A DNA stretch of 42,092 nt from an uncultured Mollicutes bacterium (GTDB taxonomy: Bacteria; Bacillota_I; Bacilli_A; RFN20; CAG-826), in contig UQFY01000015.1 of the NCBI GenBank assembly GCA_900540385.1, forward strand, positions 1-42,092, in the 5' to 3' direction. Below are positions 15,035-25,200 of the stretch, piece after piece (within the stretch, counting starts at the first letter, position 1; every line of letters starts with the position of its first letter). Under the pieces are notes generated by a model that made no database searches, was not told the DNA's origin, and saw only the letters and a program-made list of their open reading frames with translations. Made by a program: the position numbers and the translations under genes.

Positions 15035-16151
15035 TTATCCTTGTTTCCCTTCTCTTGATAACATCTCTAAATAAGCATATAAGAAGCCATCGATATCTCC
15101 ATCCATAACCCCAGAAACATCTGCGGTTTGGTAATCGGTTCGATGATCTTTTACCATCGTGTATGGGCAAAAAACATAAGAACGGATCTGAGAACCCCAT
15201 TCAATGTTCTTTTGTTCACCGACGATGGATTTCATTTTTGCGTCTCTTTCTTCTAGTTTGCGTTGCATCAATTTATCCGCAAGCATTTCCATACAGGTTT
15301 GCTTGTTAAAAAGTTGAGAGCGTTCAATTTCACAAGAGACCACAATTCCAGTAGGAATATGAGTGATTCTAACAGCGGAAGAAACCTTGTTAACGTTCTG
15401 TCCCCCTGCTCCACCAGAGCGGAAGGTATCAACACGAAGATCTTTTGGATCAATAACAACATCTGCGACTTTTCCGAATTCTGGTACGACGTTTACCGAA
15501 GCAAATGACGTGTGCCTTCTTGCGTTAGCGTCAAATGGGGAAATACGTACTAAACGATGAACGCCTTTTTCTCCTTTTAGAAGACCATAAGCATTCTTCC
15601 CCGAGATTTTAACCATCGCACTCTTAAGACCAGCCTCTTCTCCAGATTCATAGGAATAAACTTGCCATTTATAATGATGTTTTTCTGCCCAACGGCCATA
15701 CATTCTAAAAAGCATATCAGCCCAATCTTGAGCTTCTGTTCCACCTGCGCCTGGATGAATTTCAAGGGTGGCGTTTAAAGCGTCATATTCACCAGTGAAA
15801 AGAAGATCGTTTCTTAATTCATGGATTTTCTTTTTTAATTCTGTTTCGGTGTCTTCGATAAGTCCTCTCATCTCTTCGGAAGAGGCGTCTGGATCTTCCA
15901 AAAGCGAAATAACCCCATCAAAATCCCCTCGGATTTGGTTATATGTATCGTATTTGTATTTAGCGTCATTGAGTTTATTTACAACCTCAAGAGCGCTTTT
16001 TTGGTCATCCCAAAAGCTTTCTTTATTTTGCTCCTCAGTATAGGAAGCGATGTCGTTTTTCAGCTTTTCGAGGTCAAAGAGAACCACCGAGCTGCGAAAC
16101 GAGTTTCCCAATTTCTTGGGCTTCTTGTTTTAATTCGACTAGCTCTTTCAT
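15035..16151 (-). CDS. prfB: Peptide chain release factor 2, made by programmed +1 frameshift
   Basis: RF2 terminates translation at UGA and UAA. The gene starts at ATG 16151 with AAAAGGA just upstream. It runs 25 codons to an in-frame TGA at 16074-16076, in the context GGTGGT-TCT-CTT-TGA-C. A +1 slip on CTT resumes at GAC (16075) and yields 371 residues, the normal RF2 length. The internal Shine-Dalgarno-like GGTGGT has the same spacing as the E. coli site. The second part carries the stop-reading ISPFD motif and the catalytic GGQ in GGAGGQNVNK. Autoregulation by RF2 level is known for this arrangement. It follows secA by 27 nt. Beginning the gene at a TTG inside this region would be an artefact. 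Confidence 0.97.
16074..16093 (-). promoter_or_regulatory. RF2 recoding site
   Basis: The minus strand shows GGT GGT TCT CTT TGA, in which the TGA (16074-16076) is in frame with the ATG at 16151. CTT is the slippery codon, and the preceding GGTGGT acts as the anti-Shine-Dalgarno partner. Low RF2 delays termination at TGA and favours the +1 slip. Confidence 0.95.
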
Positions 16152-16178
16152 ATATTCCTTTTCTTTAGTAATTTGTTT

Positions 16179-18884
16179 TTATTTTTTGCTTGTTTCTAAA
16201 GCGGCAACCGCATCGTTATAGTCTTTGATGACTTTAGCATATGCTTCATCACCAATGAGTTGGCGGTTGGCGCGTCTAAGATTATTCGCGGCAAGTTTCA
16301 CGCGATCTTCCAAACTCATATCTGGAGTTGGTTGTGGAAGAGGATCTGCTTTCGTAAGACGATAATCCGCTAAAGAAGAATCTGTTTTTTCATTCAAATT
16401 TTCTTTAACTGGTTCAGGCTGTGGCTTTTCGTCACTCTTTGGAGCAGGTTCAGCAACGACAATCTTTTCTGGTTTAATAGCCCCGATTGTAGTAGCAGGC
16501 TGACTTTCTACGACCACTTTTTCTTCTGGTTCAGGTTCTTTTTGCTTTAAACGAACGTTAAGAAGGTTGAAAGTTGTATCAACAGCAGCTTTTTCGTTCA
16601 TCTCTGCAAAGAGGTCATAACCTTCGTTGACGTAATCTTGAAGAGGGTTCTTTTGAGCATAGCTTCTAAGATTAATACCATCACGTAAATGAGACATGGT
16701 ATCGATATGTCCTTGCCAGTTACGGTCAATGACTCTTAAAGAAATGTTACGTTCAATCTTATCGGCATCCTCTGCAGGCCAGGTTTTACGTTTTTCAAGA
16801 TAACGAGCATATAGAATTTCGCCAAGGTCTTCCCCTGCTTCTTCAATTTGCGCACCATCATAAGAAGCGGCGGAAATGGTTCCTTCTGGTAAGAACTGAG
16901 GCTCAACAAGACGTTTTAAGCTTTCGCCATTAACAATATCAAGGTTGGCGTTCTTATCAATGGCTTGCTTACAAAGATATAAGCCTGTTGTTTTGAAGAA
17001 ATCGTGGACAAGATCAACGATGTCCTCTGCCATCAAGATAGCATCACGTTTCTTATAGATAATGTCTCTTTGTTTGGCTAAAACATCATCGTAGTCCTTT
17101 AAATTCTTACGGATATCGAAGTTCTTTCCTTCAATTTGTTTTTGAGCATTGGTGACAGCGCCAGTTAAGAGTCTAGATTCAATTGGTTCGCCATCTGCGT
17201 TCTTTTGAAATTGTTCACGGAGATTGTCTGGGGCAAATCTTCTTAAAAGTTCATCATCAAAAGAAATAAAGAAACGAGTGAAGCCAGGGTCTCCCTGACG
17301 TCCGGCACGACCACGTAACTGGTTATCAATACGACGAGATTCATGACGTTCGGTGCCAAATACGCATAAGCCACCGAGTTTACGAACTTCATCGCTTAAT
17401 TTAATATCGGTACCACGGCCTGCCATGTTTGTAGCAAGGGTAACGGCGCCTTTTTCACCAGCGTGAGAAATGATTTCCGCTTCACGGGCTTGGTTTTTAG
17501 CATTCAAGACTTCATGAGGCACACCTGCAGCCGTTAATAAGGAAGAAATTTCTTCGTTGGATTCGACAGAGACTGTACCAATTAAGATTGGTTGGCCTTT
17601 TTCGTGTCTTTCTTTAACCGCTTTAACGAGGGCGTCTAATTTTTCTTTGTGTGTTCCAAAGATGTAATCAGGTGCGTCAATACGTTGAATTGGTTTGTTG
17701 GTAGGAATGACGATGACTTTCATGTTATAGATTGTCTCGAATTCCTCTTCTTCGGTTTTTGCAGTACCCGTCATGCCAGAGAGTTTTTCGTATAGACGGA
17801 AGAAATTCTGGTAGGTAATGGTTGCCATAACGACGGTTTCTTGTTTGATTTCCACGCCTTCTTTGGCTTGAATAGCTTGTTGAAGACCATCGTTATATTC
17901 TCTACCCGGCATGATACGGCCGGTGAATTGGTCGATTAATTGAATAGTGTGCTTGTCATCCACCATGTATTCAACATCACGAGCCATGATGTAGTTAGCC
18001 TTTAAGGCTTGGTGGATTCTATGAACAAGATCTTGGTATTCAGGATCATAAAGGTTACGAATGCCAAACATCCTTTCGGCTTTGTTATTGCCTTCATCGG
18101 TCAAAGAGCAAGTTTTTTCTTTGATATCGATGGTGAAATCGACGTCTTTCTTTAAAGCTTTGACGAAACGATCTGCAACTTGATATTGGGAAGCAGCCGT
18201 TCTTGAACCGCCAGAAATAATAAGAGGGGTTCTGGATTCATCGATTAAGACAGAGTCCGCTTCATCGACGACACAGAAATAAAGACCACGAAGAACACGA
18301 CCACTTAAATCTGGGGACATGTTATCACGAAGATAATCGAAACCAAGTTCGGAGTTGGTGGTATAGGTAATATCACATGCATACGCTTCACGTTTTTCGC
18401 TAGCGGATTTTGAGGCAAGGTTTACCCCAACGGTTAAGCCTAAGAAACGATAGATTTGTCCCATCCATTCGGCGTCACGGGAAGCAAGATATTCGTTAAC
18501 GGTAATAACATGGACGCCTTTGCCAGTTAAGGCATTTAAATAAACGGCCATCGTTTCGGTTAAGGTTTTACCTTCACCGGTTTTCATTTCGGCGATGTCA
18601 CCATTATTTAAAACGAGGGAGCCAATAATCTGAACCTGGAATGGTTTTTGATGAAGGACACGCCAGCCCGCTTCACGGGCAACAGCATACGCCTCATATT
18701 TGATAGACTCCAAACTTGCACCATTTTTGAGTTTTTCTTTAAATTCAATGGTTTTATGACGAAGCTCGTCATCCGTGAGTTTGCTCATCGCCTCATCGTA
18801 GGCAAGAACTTGTTCGGACTCACGATAATACTTGTTCAATTCTCTTTTCTCGAGATGGAATATTTTTTCAATGATATTAGCCAC
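16179..18884 (-). CDS. secA: Preprotein translocase ATPase SecA
   Basis: SecA drives proteins through SecYEG. The 901-residue protein has Walker A MKTGEGKTLT, DEAD box VDEADSVLIDE, the preprotein cross-linking region, and motif GRAGRQGDPG. Its C-terminal linker (about 775-855) is Pro/Glu/Lys-rich. The zinc-binding, SecB-contacting tail found in many SecA proteins is absent; the protein ends in a helical segment VIKDYNDAVAAL. The start is GTG at 18884, with TAGGAG seven bases upstream. A promoter with a 16-bp palindrome lies at 18910-18938. prfB follows. Confidence 0.97.
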   Translation of the reverse strand: MANIIEKIFHLEKRELNKYYRESEQVLAYDEAMSKLTDDELRHKTIEFKEKLKNGASLESIKYEAYAVAREAGWRVLHQKPFQVQIIGSLVLNNGDIAEMKTGEGKTLTETMAVYLNALTGKGVHVITVNEYLASRDAEWMGQIYRFLGLTVGVNLASKSASEKREAYACDITYTTNSELGFDYLRDNMSPDLSGRVLRGLYFCVVDEADSVLIDESRTPLIISGGSRTAASQYQVADRFVKALKKDVDFTIDIKEKTCSLTDEGNNKAERMFGIRNLYDPEYQDLVHRIHQALKANYIMARDVEYMVDDKHTIQLIDQFTGRIMPGREYNDGLQQAIQAKEGVEIKQETVVMATITYQNFFRLYEKLSGMTGTAKTEEEEFETIYNMKVIVIPTNKPIQRIDAPDYIFGTHKEKLDALVKAVKERHEKGQPILIGTVSVESNEEISSLLTAAGVPHEVLNAKNQAREAEIISHAGEKGAVTLATNMAGRGTDIKLSDEVRKLGGLCVFGTERHESRRIDNQLRGRAGRQGDPGFTRFFISFDDELLRRFAPDNLREQFQKNADGEPIESRLLTGAVTNAQKQIEGKNFDIRKNLKDYDDVLAKQRDIIYKKRDAILMAEDIVDLVHDFFKTTGLYLCKQAIDKNANLDIVNGESLKRLVEPQFLPEGTISAASYDGAQIEEAGEDLGEILYARYLEKRKTWPAEDADKIERNISLRVIDRNWQGHIDTMSHLRDGINLRSYAQKNPLQDYVNEGYDLFAEMNEKAAVDTTFNLLNVRLKQKEPEPEEKVVVESQPATTIGAIKPEKIVVAEPAPKSDEKPQPEPVKENLNEKTDSSLADYRLTKADPLPQPTPDMSLEDRVKLAANNLRRANRQLIGDEAYAKVIKDYNDAVAALETSKK

Positions 18885-18909
18885 AGTGTTCTCCTAAAAC
18901 TTCTTTGAG

Positions 18910-18938
18910 ATTTTATCATTACCATAAATGGTAAGCAA
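18910..18938 (-). promoter_or_regulatory. secA promoter with palindromic operator-like element
   Basis: On the minus strand TTGCTT (18933-18938) and TAAAAT (18910-18915) are 17 bp apart, with an extended TGA before the -10. A perfect inverted repeat with 7-bp arms and a 2-nt centre (18919-18934) fills the spacer. A bound repressor would block RNA polymerase here. As RNA it would be upstream of the start, so a terminator role for secA itself is excluded; it could be a weak end hairpin for comFC. Confidence 0.55.
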
Positions 18939-18948
18939 TGAAATGGAA

Positions 18949-19590
18949 CTATCCTTTTTCATTTGAAAACTCTTTTACTCGCGCAAGCGAAAGAATCTTC
19001 ACCTTCTTCGCGCCATGCTCTAAAAGGAGTTTTGTACACGCTTTCGCCGTCGCTCCAGTCGTTATTAAATCGTCAACGAAAAGGATATTCTTACCTGAAA
19101 CATTCTCTTTTTCGTTCCAAAGTAAATGGGTTGCTATTTCTTGTCTTTTTCTAAAATGAAGATTCGCTTGCTTGATATCGTCTTTCTTTATGATTGCGTG
19201 AATATAGCCTTTTCCGATTCCTTTAAAAAGCTCTTCAACATGGTTAAAGCCACGCGCCTCATCTTTTTCTTTATAACTAGGTGCTGGAACTAAGTAATAT
19301 GATTGGAAAAGAAATTGGAAGTATCTTTTTTGATTGACTAAGAATACTTCCCCTAATTCTATATCGAAACACCCTTTAAACTGATAAAGCATTTCTCTTA
19401 TTTTTTCGTTATAGAGATAGCAGGATATAACCGGTATTCCATCTAGTTTATAAAACATCATCTTTGGATGCATCTTAGAAAAACAACCTTGACATAAATG
19501 AGTGTCTTCACCCAATAAAGAAGGAATGTTATCGGCGTGAATGTCTTTAAAACAAACCTTACAGAAAGGTGTTACAAAATCGAATTTCAT
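18949..19590 (-). CDS. comFC: ComFC-like phosphoribosyltransferase-domain competence protein
   Basis: The 213-residue product pairs two CxxC-type motifs near the start (CKVCF, CQGCF) with a PRTase fold whose nucleotide loop is FVDDLITTGATAKAC. ComFC is needed for DNA uptake in competent Bacillota and works with ComFA. The ATG at 19590, with AAGGAGG seven bases upstream, is preferred over the adjacent TTG. It overlaps the comFA end by 32 bases, so translation is coupled. ARGFNH marks the usual ComF region. Confidence 0.9.
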   Translation of the reverse strand: MKFDFVTPFCKVCFKDIHADNIPSLLGEDTHLCQGCFSKMHPKMMFYKLDGIPVISCYLYNEKIREMLYQFKGCFDIELGEVFLVNQKRYFQFLFQSYYLVPAPSYKEKDEARGFNHVEELFKGIGKGYIHAIIKKDDIKQANLHFRKRQEIATHLLWNEKENVSGKNILFVDDLITTGATAKACTKLLLEHGAKKVKILSLARVKEFSNEKG

Positions 19591-20701
19591 CAATTGCCCT
19601 CCTTATAGAACCCGTTTCTTTTTCACAAAGGAAAAGAACATCTCCTCCTGGCGCGTCCATCTTTCTTCCTACACGCCCTGCTATTTGAATGAGAGTCGAA
19701 GAGGAATAGATTTCTTCTTGATCGGTGTACGTAACGATTACTTGGAGATTTTTAAAAGTAACCCCTCTTTCTAAAACGGATGTAGTTACTAAGTATAAAT
19801 ATTGATTTTTCTTAAAATTCCCTATGATTTCCCCTCTATTTTCTTTTTTTGAATGAACACATTCACCTCCTTTTACAAAAATAGAAAGATAACGAAACAA
19901 GGACTCACATAGATCTATTGTTGGCGCAAAAATAAAAACTGGTTTCTTTTCTTTTATATAATTCTTTAGTTTGTAAACAAGATAAGGGAGAAGAAAAGCA
20001 TTAGGCATTTTCTTAATAACGGGAACAGGGATTTTTTGCTTATGGAAACGCGTTCTTAATTCCAATATTGCATGCCCCTCTTTTTTAAATTCTTTTAAGA
20101 CTTCTTCGGAAGGAGTCGCGCTCATTAAGACAGAATGTCCTCTTACGGAATTATGATAAAGAGATTGAAGAGTGTCGTTCCCTTTAAATGGAAAGGCATC
20201 TATTTCGTCCATCACCAAAAGATCAAAATATTGTTTATAACGGAAAAGCTGATGGGTTGTAAGAATGATTACATCCCCTTCTAATATGCTTGTATGTTGA
20301 CCATAAACTGCAACGATTTTATTTTGGGGAAACGCATCCTTTAAACGCCAAAACAATTCAATAACGACATCCCTTCTTGGCAAGGCGAAGCCCACACTTA
20401 AACCATGATATATTGCATACGATATCACCGCATAAGATATCTCTGTTTTGCCTGCGCCACACACAGCGTAGACCAATGTATCTATTCCTTTTTTGTAGTT
20501 TGATACAATTTCTTCGCTTAACTTAGCCTGCTCGGGAGACAAGGCATAATGCAAATTTAAAGGAGCGTCTTTCCCTTCTTTCTTTTTGTAAGTCAATTCT
20601 TCTCCATGAAAAGAGATGCATCTTCGACAATAGGCCTCACCATTCTTATATCCAATGTATCTTGGAGAGGTGTTCCCGCATCTTGGACAAACAAAGTTCA
20701 T
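19559..20701 (-). CDS. comFA: ComFA-like DEAD-box helicase
   Basis: ComFA is the ATP-driven motor proposed to pull single-stranded DNA through the competence channel. The 380-residue protein begins with a four-cysteine zinc motif (CPRCG and CRRC), then Walker A CGAGKTE, DEID in place of DEAD, SATPS (motif III) and QIAGRVGRK (motif VI). GGGAGG six bases before the ATG at 20701 fixes the start; 27 extra upstream codons in frame are not conserved. No other DNA-uptake gene (comEA, comEC, comG) is in the window. Confidence 0.9.
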   Translation of the reverse strand: MNFVCPRCGNTSPRYIGYKNGEAYCRRCISFHGEELTYKKKEGKDAPLNLHYALSPEQAKLSEEIVSNYKKGIDTLVYAVCGAGKTEISYAVISYAIYHGLSVGFALPRRDVVIELFWRLKDAFPQNKIVAVYGQHTSILEGDVIILTTHQLFRYKQYFDLLVMDEIDAFPFKGNDTLQSLYHNSVRGHSVLMSATPSEEVLKEFKKEGHAILELRTRFHKQKIPVPVIKKMPNAFLLPYLVYKLKNYIKEKKPVFIFAPTIDLCESLFRYLSIFVKGGECVHSKKENRGEIIGNFKKNQYLYLVTTSVLERGVTFKNLQVIVTYTDQEEIYSSSTLIQIAGRVGRKMDAPGGDVLFLCEKETGSIRRAIDEIRFCNTFL

Positions 20702-20759
20702 AAAAAGCCTCCCTTCACTTATAGAAAGGAGGCTAAAAGAGAAAACGGACAAAAAATTT

Positions 20760-22772
20760 TTATTTTCCGGTTGTTCTTGCAAGATAATCTAATGCTTTAT
20801 CTTCATCAATGACCTCAATGCCGAGTTCATTTGCTTTATCAAGCTTAGATCCAGCGCCAGGTCCAGCGATAACCAAATCTGTTTTCTTGGAAACGGAGCC
20901 TGCGCAATGTGCACCGATTCCTTCCAAAATATCCGTCATTTCTTGACGAGAATAACGAGTCAATGTACCTGTTAAGACAATGGTTTTCCCATAGAAGAAA
21001 GAATTCACGTCAAGGGTATCTGTTCCTAAATAATCAAAGTTAAGACCATCTTGGCGAAGAAGTTCAATTTCCGCCTTGTTCTTATCATTCATAAAGAAAT
21101 CCACGATGCTCTTAGCAGCCACTGGCCCAACATCAGGAATCTTAAGAAGATCTTCTTCGTTAGCTTTCGCGAGTTCATCTAAATTCTTGTAACGTTTAGA
21201 AAGAACTTTGGCCATTTTTTCTCCCACTTCTTTAATGCCGATTCCGAAAAGAAGTCGTTCCATAGATTGTTTCTTTGAAGCTTCAATGGCATCTAACAAA
21301 GAATTCATGGATTTATCGCTCCAACCATCTAACTCCTTAATCTCGGTAGCATGATCACTTAAATGATAGATGTCTGGAATATCATGAAGGAAGCCTTCGG
21401 CAAAGAATTCCTCAATGACATTGGCACCCATACCATCGATATCCATAGCATTTCTCGAAGCGAAATGAATCATTTTCTCAATCTTTCTAGAATTGCATTC
21501 TGGATTGAGACAATAATGCATGTTTTTCACTTTGCTTAAAGGATGGCCACATACTGGGCAATTAGCAGGCATCACCCATTTTGTTTGAGTGCCATCCCTT
21601 CGAGATAAAACTGGTCCTGTAACTTCTGGAATGACATCAGCAGCCTTATGAAGGACGACAATATCCCCGATCATTAGGCCTTTTTCTTTAATGAAGTCTT
21701 CGTTATTTAGCGTCGCTCTTTGCACGGTACTTCCTGCAACACGAACTGGGGCTAAAATTGCGTTTGGAGTGACTCTTCCAGTACGTCCAATGCTAATGAC
21801 GATATCCAATAATTTGGTCGTAACTTCCTCAGGTGGAAATTTATAGGCAATTGCCCATCTAGGAACTTTCGCGGTATATCCTAAAGTGTCATATTCATTT
21901 AGGTTATTAACCTTGAAAACAATCCCATCGATATCATAGCCAAGGGAAGGACGTTTCTTTCCCATCTCTTCTACATAGGCAATTAATTCATCGGCGCCAC
22001 GAAGGATACGGCGTTCTTTATTTGTTCTAAAACCAAGTTCATCTAAATAATTCAACGCGTCAGAATGAACGTGGATATCTAGTTCTCTAGCATTTACGAG
22101 GTAATACCAGTATGCATCTAATTTACGAGAAGCCGCCACCTTTGGGTCAAGATTGCGAATAGAGCCTGCGGCTGCGTTACGGCAATTAGCAAACTCCGTT
22201 TCGCCAGCCAATCTTCTTTGAATGTTCGTTGCTTCCAAAGAAGCCTTAGGCATATATACTTCGCCACGCACCTCAAAAGGACGAAGTTCTTTTACATGCA
22301 TCGGGATAGATGGAATGGTTATAACGTTAGCAGTCACGTCTTCACCCATAATGCCATCACCTCTTGTAACGGCATATTGAAATTCTCCATTCTCATAGAT
22401 AAGAGACATTCCTAAACCATCGATTTTCAATTCTCCAACATACTCCACTTCATCGACGTGAAGGATAGAGCGAATACGTTTGTCCCAGTCACGAATTTCA
22501 TCTTCATTGAAGATATCCGCAAGAGAAAGCATAAGCCTTTTGTGGGGGATTTTTTTAAATTCAGACTGCACTTCTCCACCGACTCTTTGCGTTGGAGAGT
22601 TCTTTTTCTTGAGGGTCGGGAATTCTTCTTCGAGCTTTTTTAGCTCTTCCATCAAGCGGTCAAATTCTTGATCGGAAACGGTGGATTGATTCAAAACATA
22701 ATATTCATAATTATATTTCTCTAAGAGAGTCGTTAATTCTTGGACACGTTTTTCCGCTTCGATATAAGTCAT
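20760..22772 (-). CDS. ligA: NAD-dependent DNA ligase LigA
   Basis: LigA seals nicks in replication and repair using NAD. Domains in order are the Ia domain (YNYEYYVLN, about 20-28), the adenylation domain with active-site Lys116 in ELKIDG, an OB fold, a four-cysteine zinc finger (CPVCG and CLNPEC), helix-hairpin-helix repeats, and a C-terminal BRCT domain (GKTIVLTGTLTRYSRQEM). At 670 residues it is full length. The ATG overlaps the pcrA stop by four bases (ATGA), so the two are co-translated. Confidence 0.97.
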   Translation of the reverse strand: MTYIEAEKRVQELTTLLEKYNYEYYVLNQSTVSDQEFDRLMEELKKLEEEFPTLKKKNSPTQRVGGEVQSEFKKIPHKRLMLSLADIFNEDEIRDWDKRIRSILHVDEVEYVGELKIDGLGMSLIYENGEFQYAVTRGDGIMGEDVTANVITIPSIPMHVKELRPFEVRGEVYMPKASLEATNIQRRLAGETEFANCRNAAAGSIRNLDPKVAASRKLDAYWYYLVNARELDIHVHSDALNYLDELGFRTNKERRILRGADELIAYVEEMGKKRPSLGYDIDGIVFKVNNLNEYDTLGYTAKVPRWAIAYKFPPEEVTTKLLDIVISIGRTGRVTPNAILAPVRVAGSTVQRATLNNEDFIKEKGLMIGDIVVLHKAADVIPEVTGPVLSRRDGTQTKWVMPANCPVCGHPLSKVKNMHYCLNPECNSRKIEKMIHFASRNAMDIDGMGANVIEEFFAEGFLHDIPDIYHLSDHATEIKELDGWSDKSMNSLLDAIEASKKQSMERLLFGIGIKEVGEKMAKVLSKRYKNLDELAKANEEDLLKIPDVGPVAAKSIVDFFMNDKNKAEIELLRQDGLNFDYLGTDTLDVNSFFYGKTIVLTGTLTRYSRQEMTDILEGIGAHCAGSVSKKTDLVIAGPGAGSKLDKANELGIEVIDEDKALDYLARTTGK

Positions 22773-25069
22773 GCGTCTCCTCCTACCGATTTAATTCTAC
22801 TTAACATTGGATGGCTTCCAAGCAAAGTTTTTTTGCCTTGTGCACCAAAATCAATCACGATGATATTTGCATCGACAATAGAAACGACAACACCATCGCC
22901 AAACTTTTCATGATGAGCGATATCCCCTACCTTCCAGTTATGAATTCCATTCGTAGAAGGCTTCGCAACTGGTTTTGGTTTCGGGGTCGTCTTTTTCTTT
23001 GGCATTTCATCAAAGAAATCATCGTTTGATTCATCGGAAAAGAAACCATCATCCCATCCAGAAGAGCGTTTCTTTTTCCAACCTCTAAGAGAAGATTCAC
23101 TAAAGAAAGCTCCTGTTTTGTTTAACTTAAGACCCGCTTCTTGGAAATAACAAGATGGTCTAGCACTAGAATCCGTGACATAGGAATAACCGCTATTGCA
23201 TGAACAAAAGAGTCTCTTTTTAGCACGAGTCATCGCAACATAAGCAAGACGTCTTTCTTCCTCTTCTGCATCTCTTCCTGTTTCTTCAAGGCTTCTTTGA
23301 GAAGGGAAAGAGCCTTCATTCATGCAGATGACGAAAACATTATCGAATTCCAATCCTTTTGCCACGTGAATTGTCATTAAGGAAACGAAATTTCCTCCAT
23401 TGATGTCGTCTTGGGAAGTAAGCAAAGAAACGTTCTGCAAATATTCCGCAAACGTAGAATCGGAATGATTGGAAATAAAATGGTTAATATCATCAAAAAG
23501 AGCGTTCACGTTGCCAATACGGTCTTCATCGGGCTCTTCGTTTTCTTTTAAATAATCGTAATAGCCAATTTCTGTAACAAAATCTTTTAAGACTGCCGAA
23601 TAGGCTTCAAGATTATCGGTTAATTTAGCTTTTGTGCCTTCCATCTGAGCAATCAAAACACGAAGGATATTCACGACTCTTGAAGGAATTTCCGTCTCCA
23701 TATTGTTTGGATCAAGATTCTTCATGTAGTTATATTCTGAAAGACCGGCATTTTTTGCTTCTCGACGGATTCGTTCGATAGACGCATCGCCTATTTTTCT
23801 TTTTGGAACGTTCACGATTCTTTCAAAAGCAATGTCATCAAGAGGGTTCAAAAGAAGATTAAAGTAAGCCAAAAGGTCTTTGACTTCCATTCTTTCATAG
23901 AAACGAACTCCGCCAAAAATCTTATACGGGATTCCTCTATCTTTTAAGGCTGCTTCAAATGGGCGAGTCATATAAGAGGAGCGATACAAAATAGCGATAT
24001 TATCATACACGGATTCGCCGTTTTCCTTTTTATGCTCATTCGCTATACCAACAATTTTCTTGGCAACCCAATCCGCTTCATCTGCCGAAGATGGTGCCAT
24101 GAAAGTGGTAACCTCATCCCCTTCATTCCCGTTGGTGAATAAATCCTTAGGAACACGATTCTTGTTATGCATAATAAGTTTGTTAGCAGCAGCAAGAATT
24201 TTCTTTGTTGAACGATAGTTTTCATTCAAAATAATCGTATCTGAATGAGGGAAATAATGATCAAAATCCAAGATAATTTGTTGATTGGCGCCACGCCAAG
24301 TGTAGATTGTCTGGTCAGGGTCTCCAACGACATAAACATTTGTTTTCGAAGTTGTTAAAAGTTTAAGCAATTTATATTGAACGTCATTTGTATCCTGGAA
24401 CTCATCAACCAAAATATGATCAAAACGATGAGACCATTTATCACGAATGTTCTCGTTGTTTTCTAAAATCTCGATTGTCTTGCAAAGGAGATCATCAAAA
24501 TCAAGAGCGTATGCGTCTTCTTTTCTTTTCTCATAGCTCATATAGATTTTGAGGCATTCTTGTTCTTCGCGGAAGCTTGTCGGGGTAATACGAATATCTT
24601 CAGGATAAATACCCTTACCTTTTTTGTTTCTGATATAACGGGTCGCCACTTTTACCATATCATCGCCCTTTTTATATCCAAGTTCGGCAGCGCAATTTCG
24701 AATAAGTTTGCTTTGATCATCCTCATCATAAATCGTATAGGATTGAGGATAGTTAATTGCCGCATGTTCAATTCTTAAAAAGCGAGAACATAAAGCGTGG
24801 AAGGTAGAAATATGAAGAATAGGGAATCCGCCCACATTCTCTTCAATAAGTTTTGTGGCTCTTTCATTCATCTCTCTAGCAACCTTGTTGGTAAAGGAAA
24901 TAGCCAAGATGCGAGAAGGATCCACGTTCTTGTTGGTGATAAGATAGGCAATACGATAAGTAAGGACTCTGGTTTTGCCTGAACCAGCTCCGGCGATGAT
25001 TCTCACATACTGGGAATCGGTGGTTACAGCTTGATACTGTTTGTCATTTAAAAGGGATGCGTAATTCAT
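22769..25069 (-). CDS. pcrA: UvrD/PcrA-type DNA helicase
   Basis: This superfamily 1A 3'-5' helicase acts in repair and replication-fork clearing. The 766-residue protein has Walker A AGAGSGKT (26-33), DEFQDTND (motif II), DPDQTIYTWRGA (III), TIHVAKGLEFDNVF (V) and VAMTRAKKRL (VI). A basic linker leads to a C-terminal Tudor-like domain (HHEKFGDGVVVSIVD) that in PcrA/UvrD contacts RNA polymerase. No clear Shine-Dalgarno sequence precedes the ATG at 25069; the upstream 30 bases are AT-only. It heads the ligA operon. Confidence 0.95.
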   Translation of the reverse strand: MNYASLLNDKQYQAVTTDSQYVRIIAGAGSGKTRVLTYRIAYLITNKNVDPSRILAISFTNKVAREMNERATKLIEENVGGFPILHISTFHALCSRFLRIEHAAINYPQSYTIYDEDDQSKLIRNCAAELGYKKGDDMVKVATRYIRNKKGKGIYPEDIRITPTSFREEQECLKIYMSYEKRKEDAYALDFDDLLCKTIEILENNENIRDKWSHRFDHILVDEFQDTNDVQYKLLKLLTTSKTNVYVVGDPDQTIYTWRGANQQIILDFDHYFPHSDTIILNENYRSTKKILAAANKLIMHNKNRVPKDLFTNGNEGDEVTTFMAPSSADEADWVAKKIVGIANEHKKENGESVYDNIAILYRSSYMTRPFEAALKDRGIPYKIFGGVRFYERMEVKDLLAYFNLLLNPLDDIAFERIVNVPKRKIGDASIERIRREAKNAGLSEYNYMKNLDPNNMETEIPSRVVNILRVLIAQMEGTKAKLTDNLEAYSAVLKDFVTEIGYYDYLKENEEPDEDRIGNVNALFDDINHFISNHSDSTFAEYLQNVSLLTSQDDINGGNFVSLMTIHVAKGLEFDNVFVICMNEGSFPSQRSLEETGRDAEEEERRLAYVAMTRAKKRLFCSCNSGYSYVTDSSARPSCYFQEAGLKLNKTGAFFSESSLRGWKKKRSSGWDDGFFSDESNDDFFDEMPKKKTTPKPKPVAKPSTNGIHNWKVGDIAHHEKFGDGVVVSIVDANIIVIDFGAQGKKTLLGSHPMLSRIKSVGGDA

Positions 25070-25188
25070 AATTTTAACTATTGTTAATTTTACTAGTTTC
25101 TAACCCTCTCTACCATATAAGCAAAGGCTTAAAAGAGAAAAAACTTTACACTGTATTATTTCTTTCTTTTTGCCTATTGAATGAAAGA

Positions 25189-25194
25189 TAATAT
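25189..25194 (+). promoter_or_regulatory. Probable -10 of a leaderless transcript
   Basis: TAATAT lies exactly six bases before the ATG at 25201, placing transcription start on or next to the start codon. The -35 (TTTTTG, 16 bp upstream) is weak. The 25070-25200 stretch between the divergent genes holds no other feature that I can see. Confidence 0.4.
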
Positions 25195-25200
25195 GAAGGT

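Noticed and set aside
15035..16111. A 358-residue RF2 starting at TTG with MGNSFRSS
   Set aside because: The first residues are read from the wrong frame of the recoding region; the conserved N-terminus begins at 16151.
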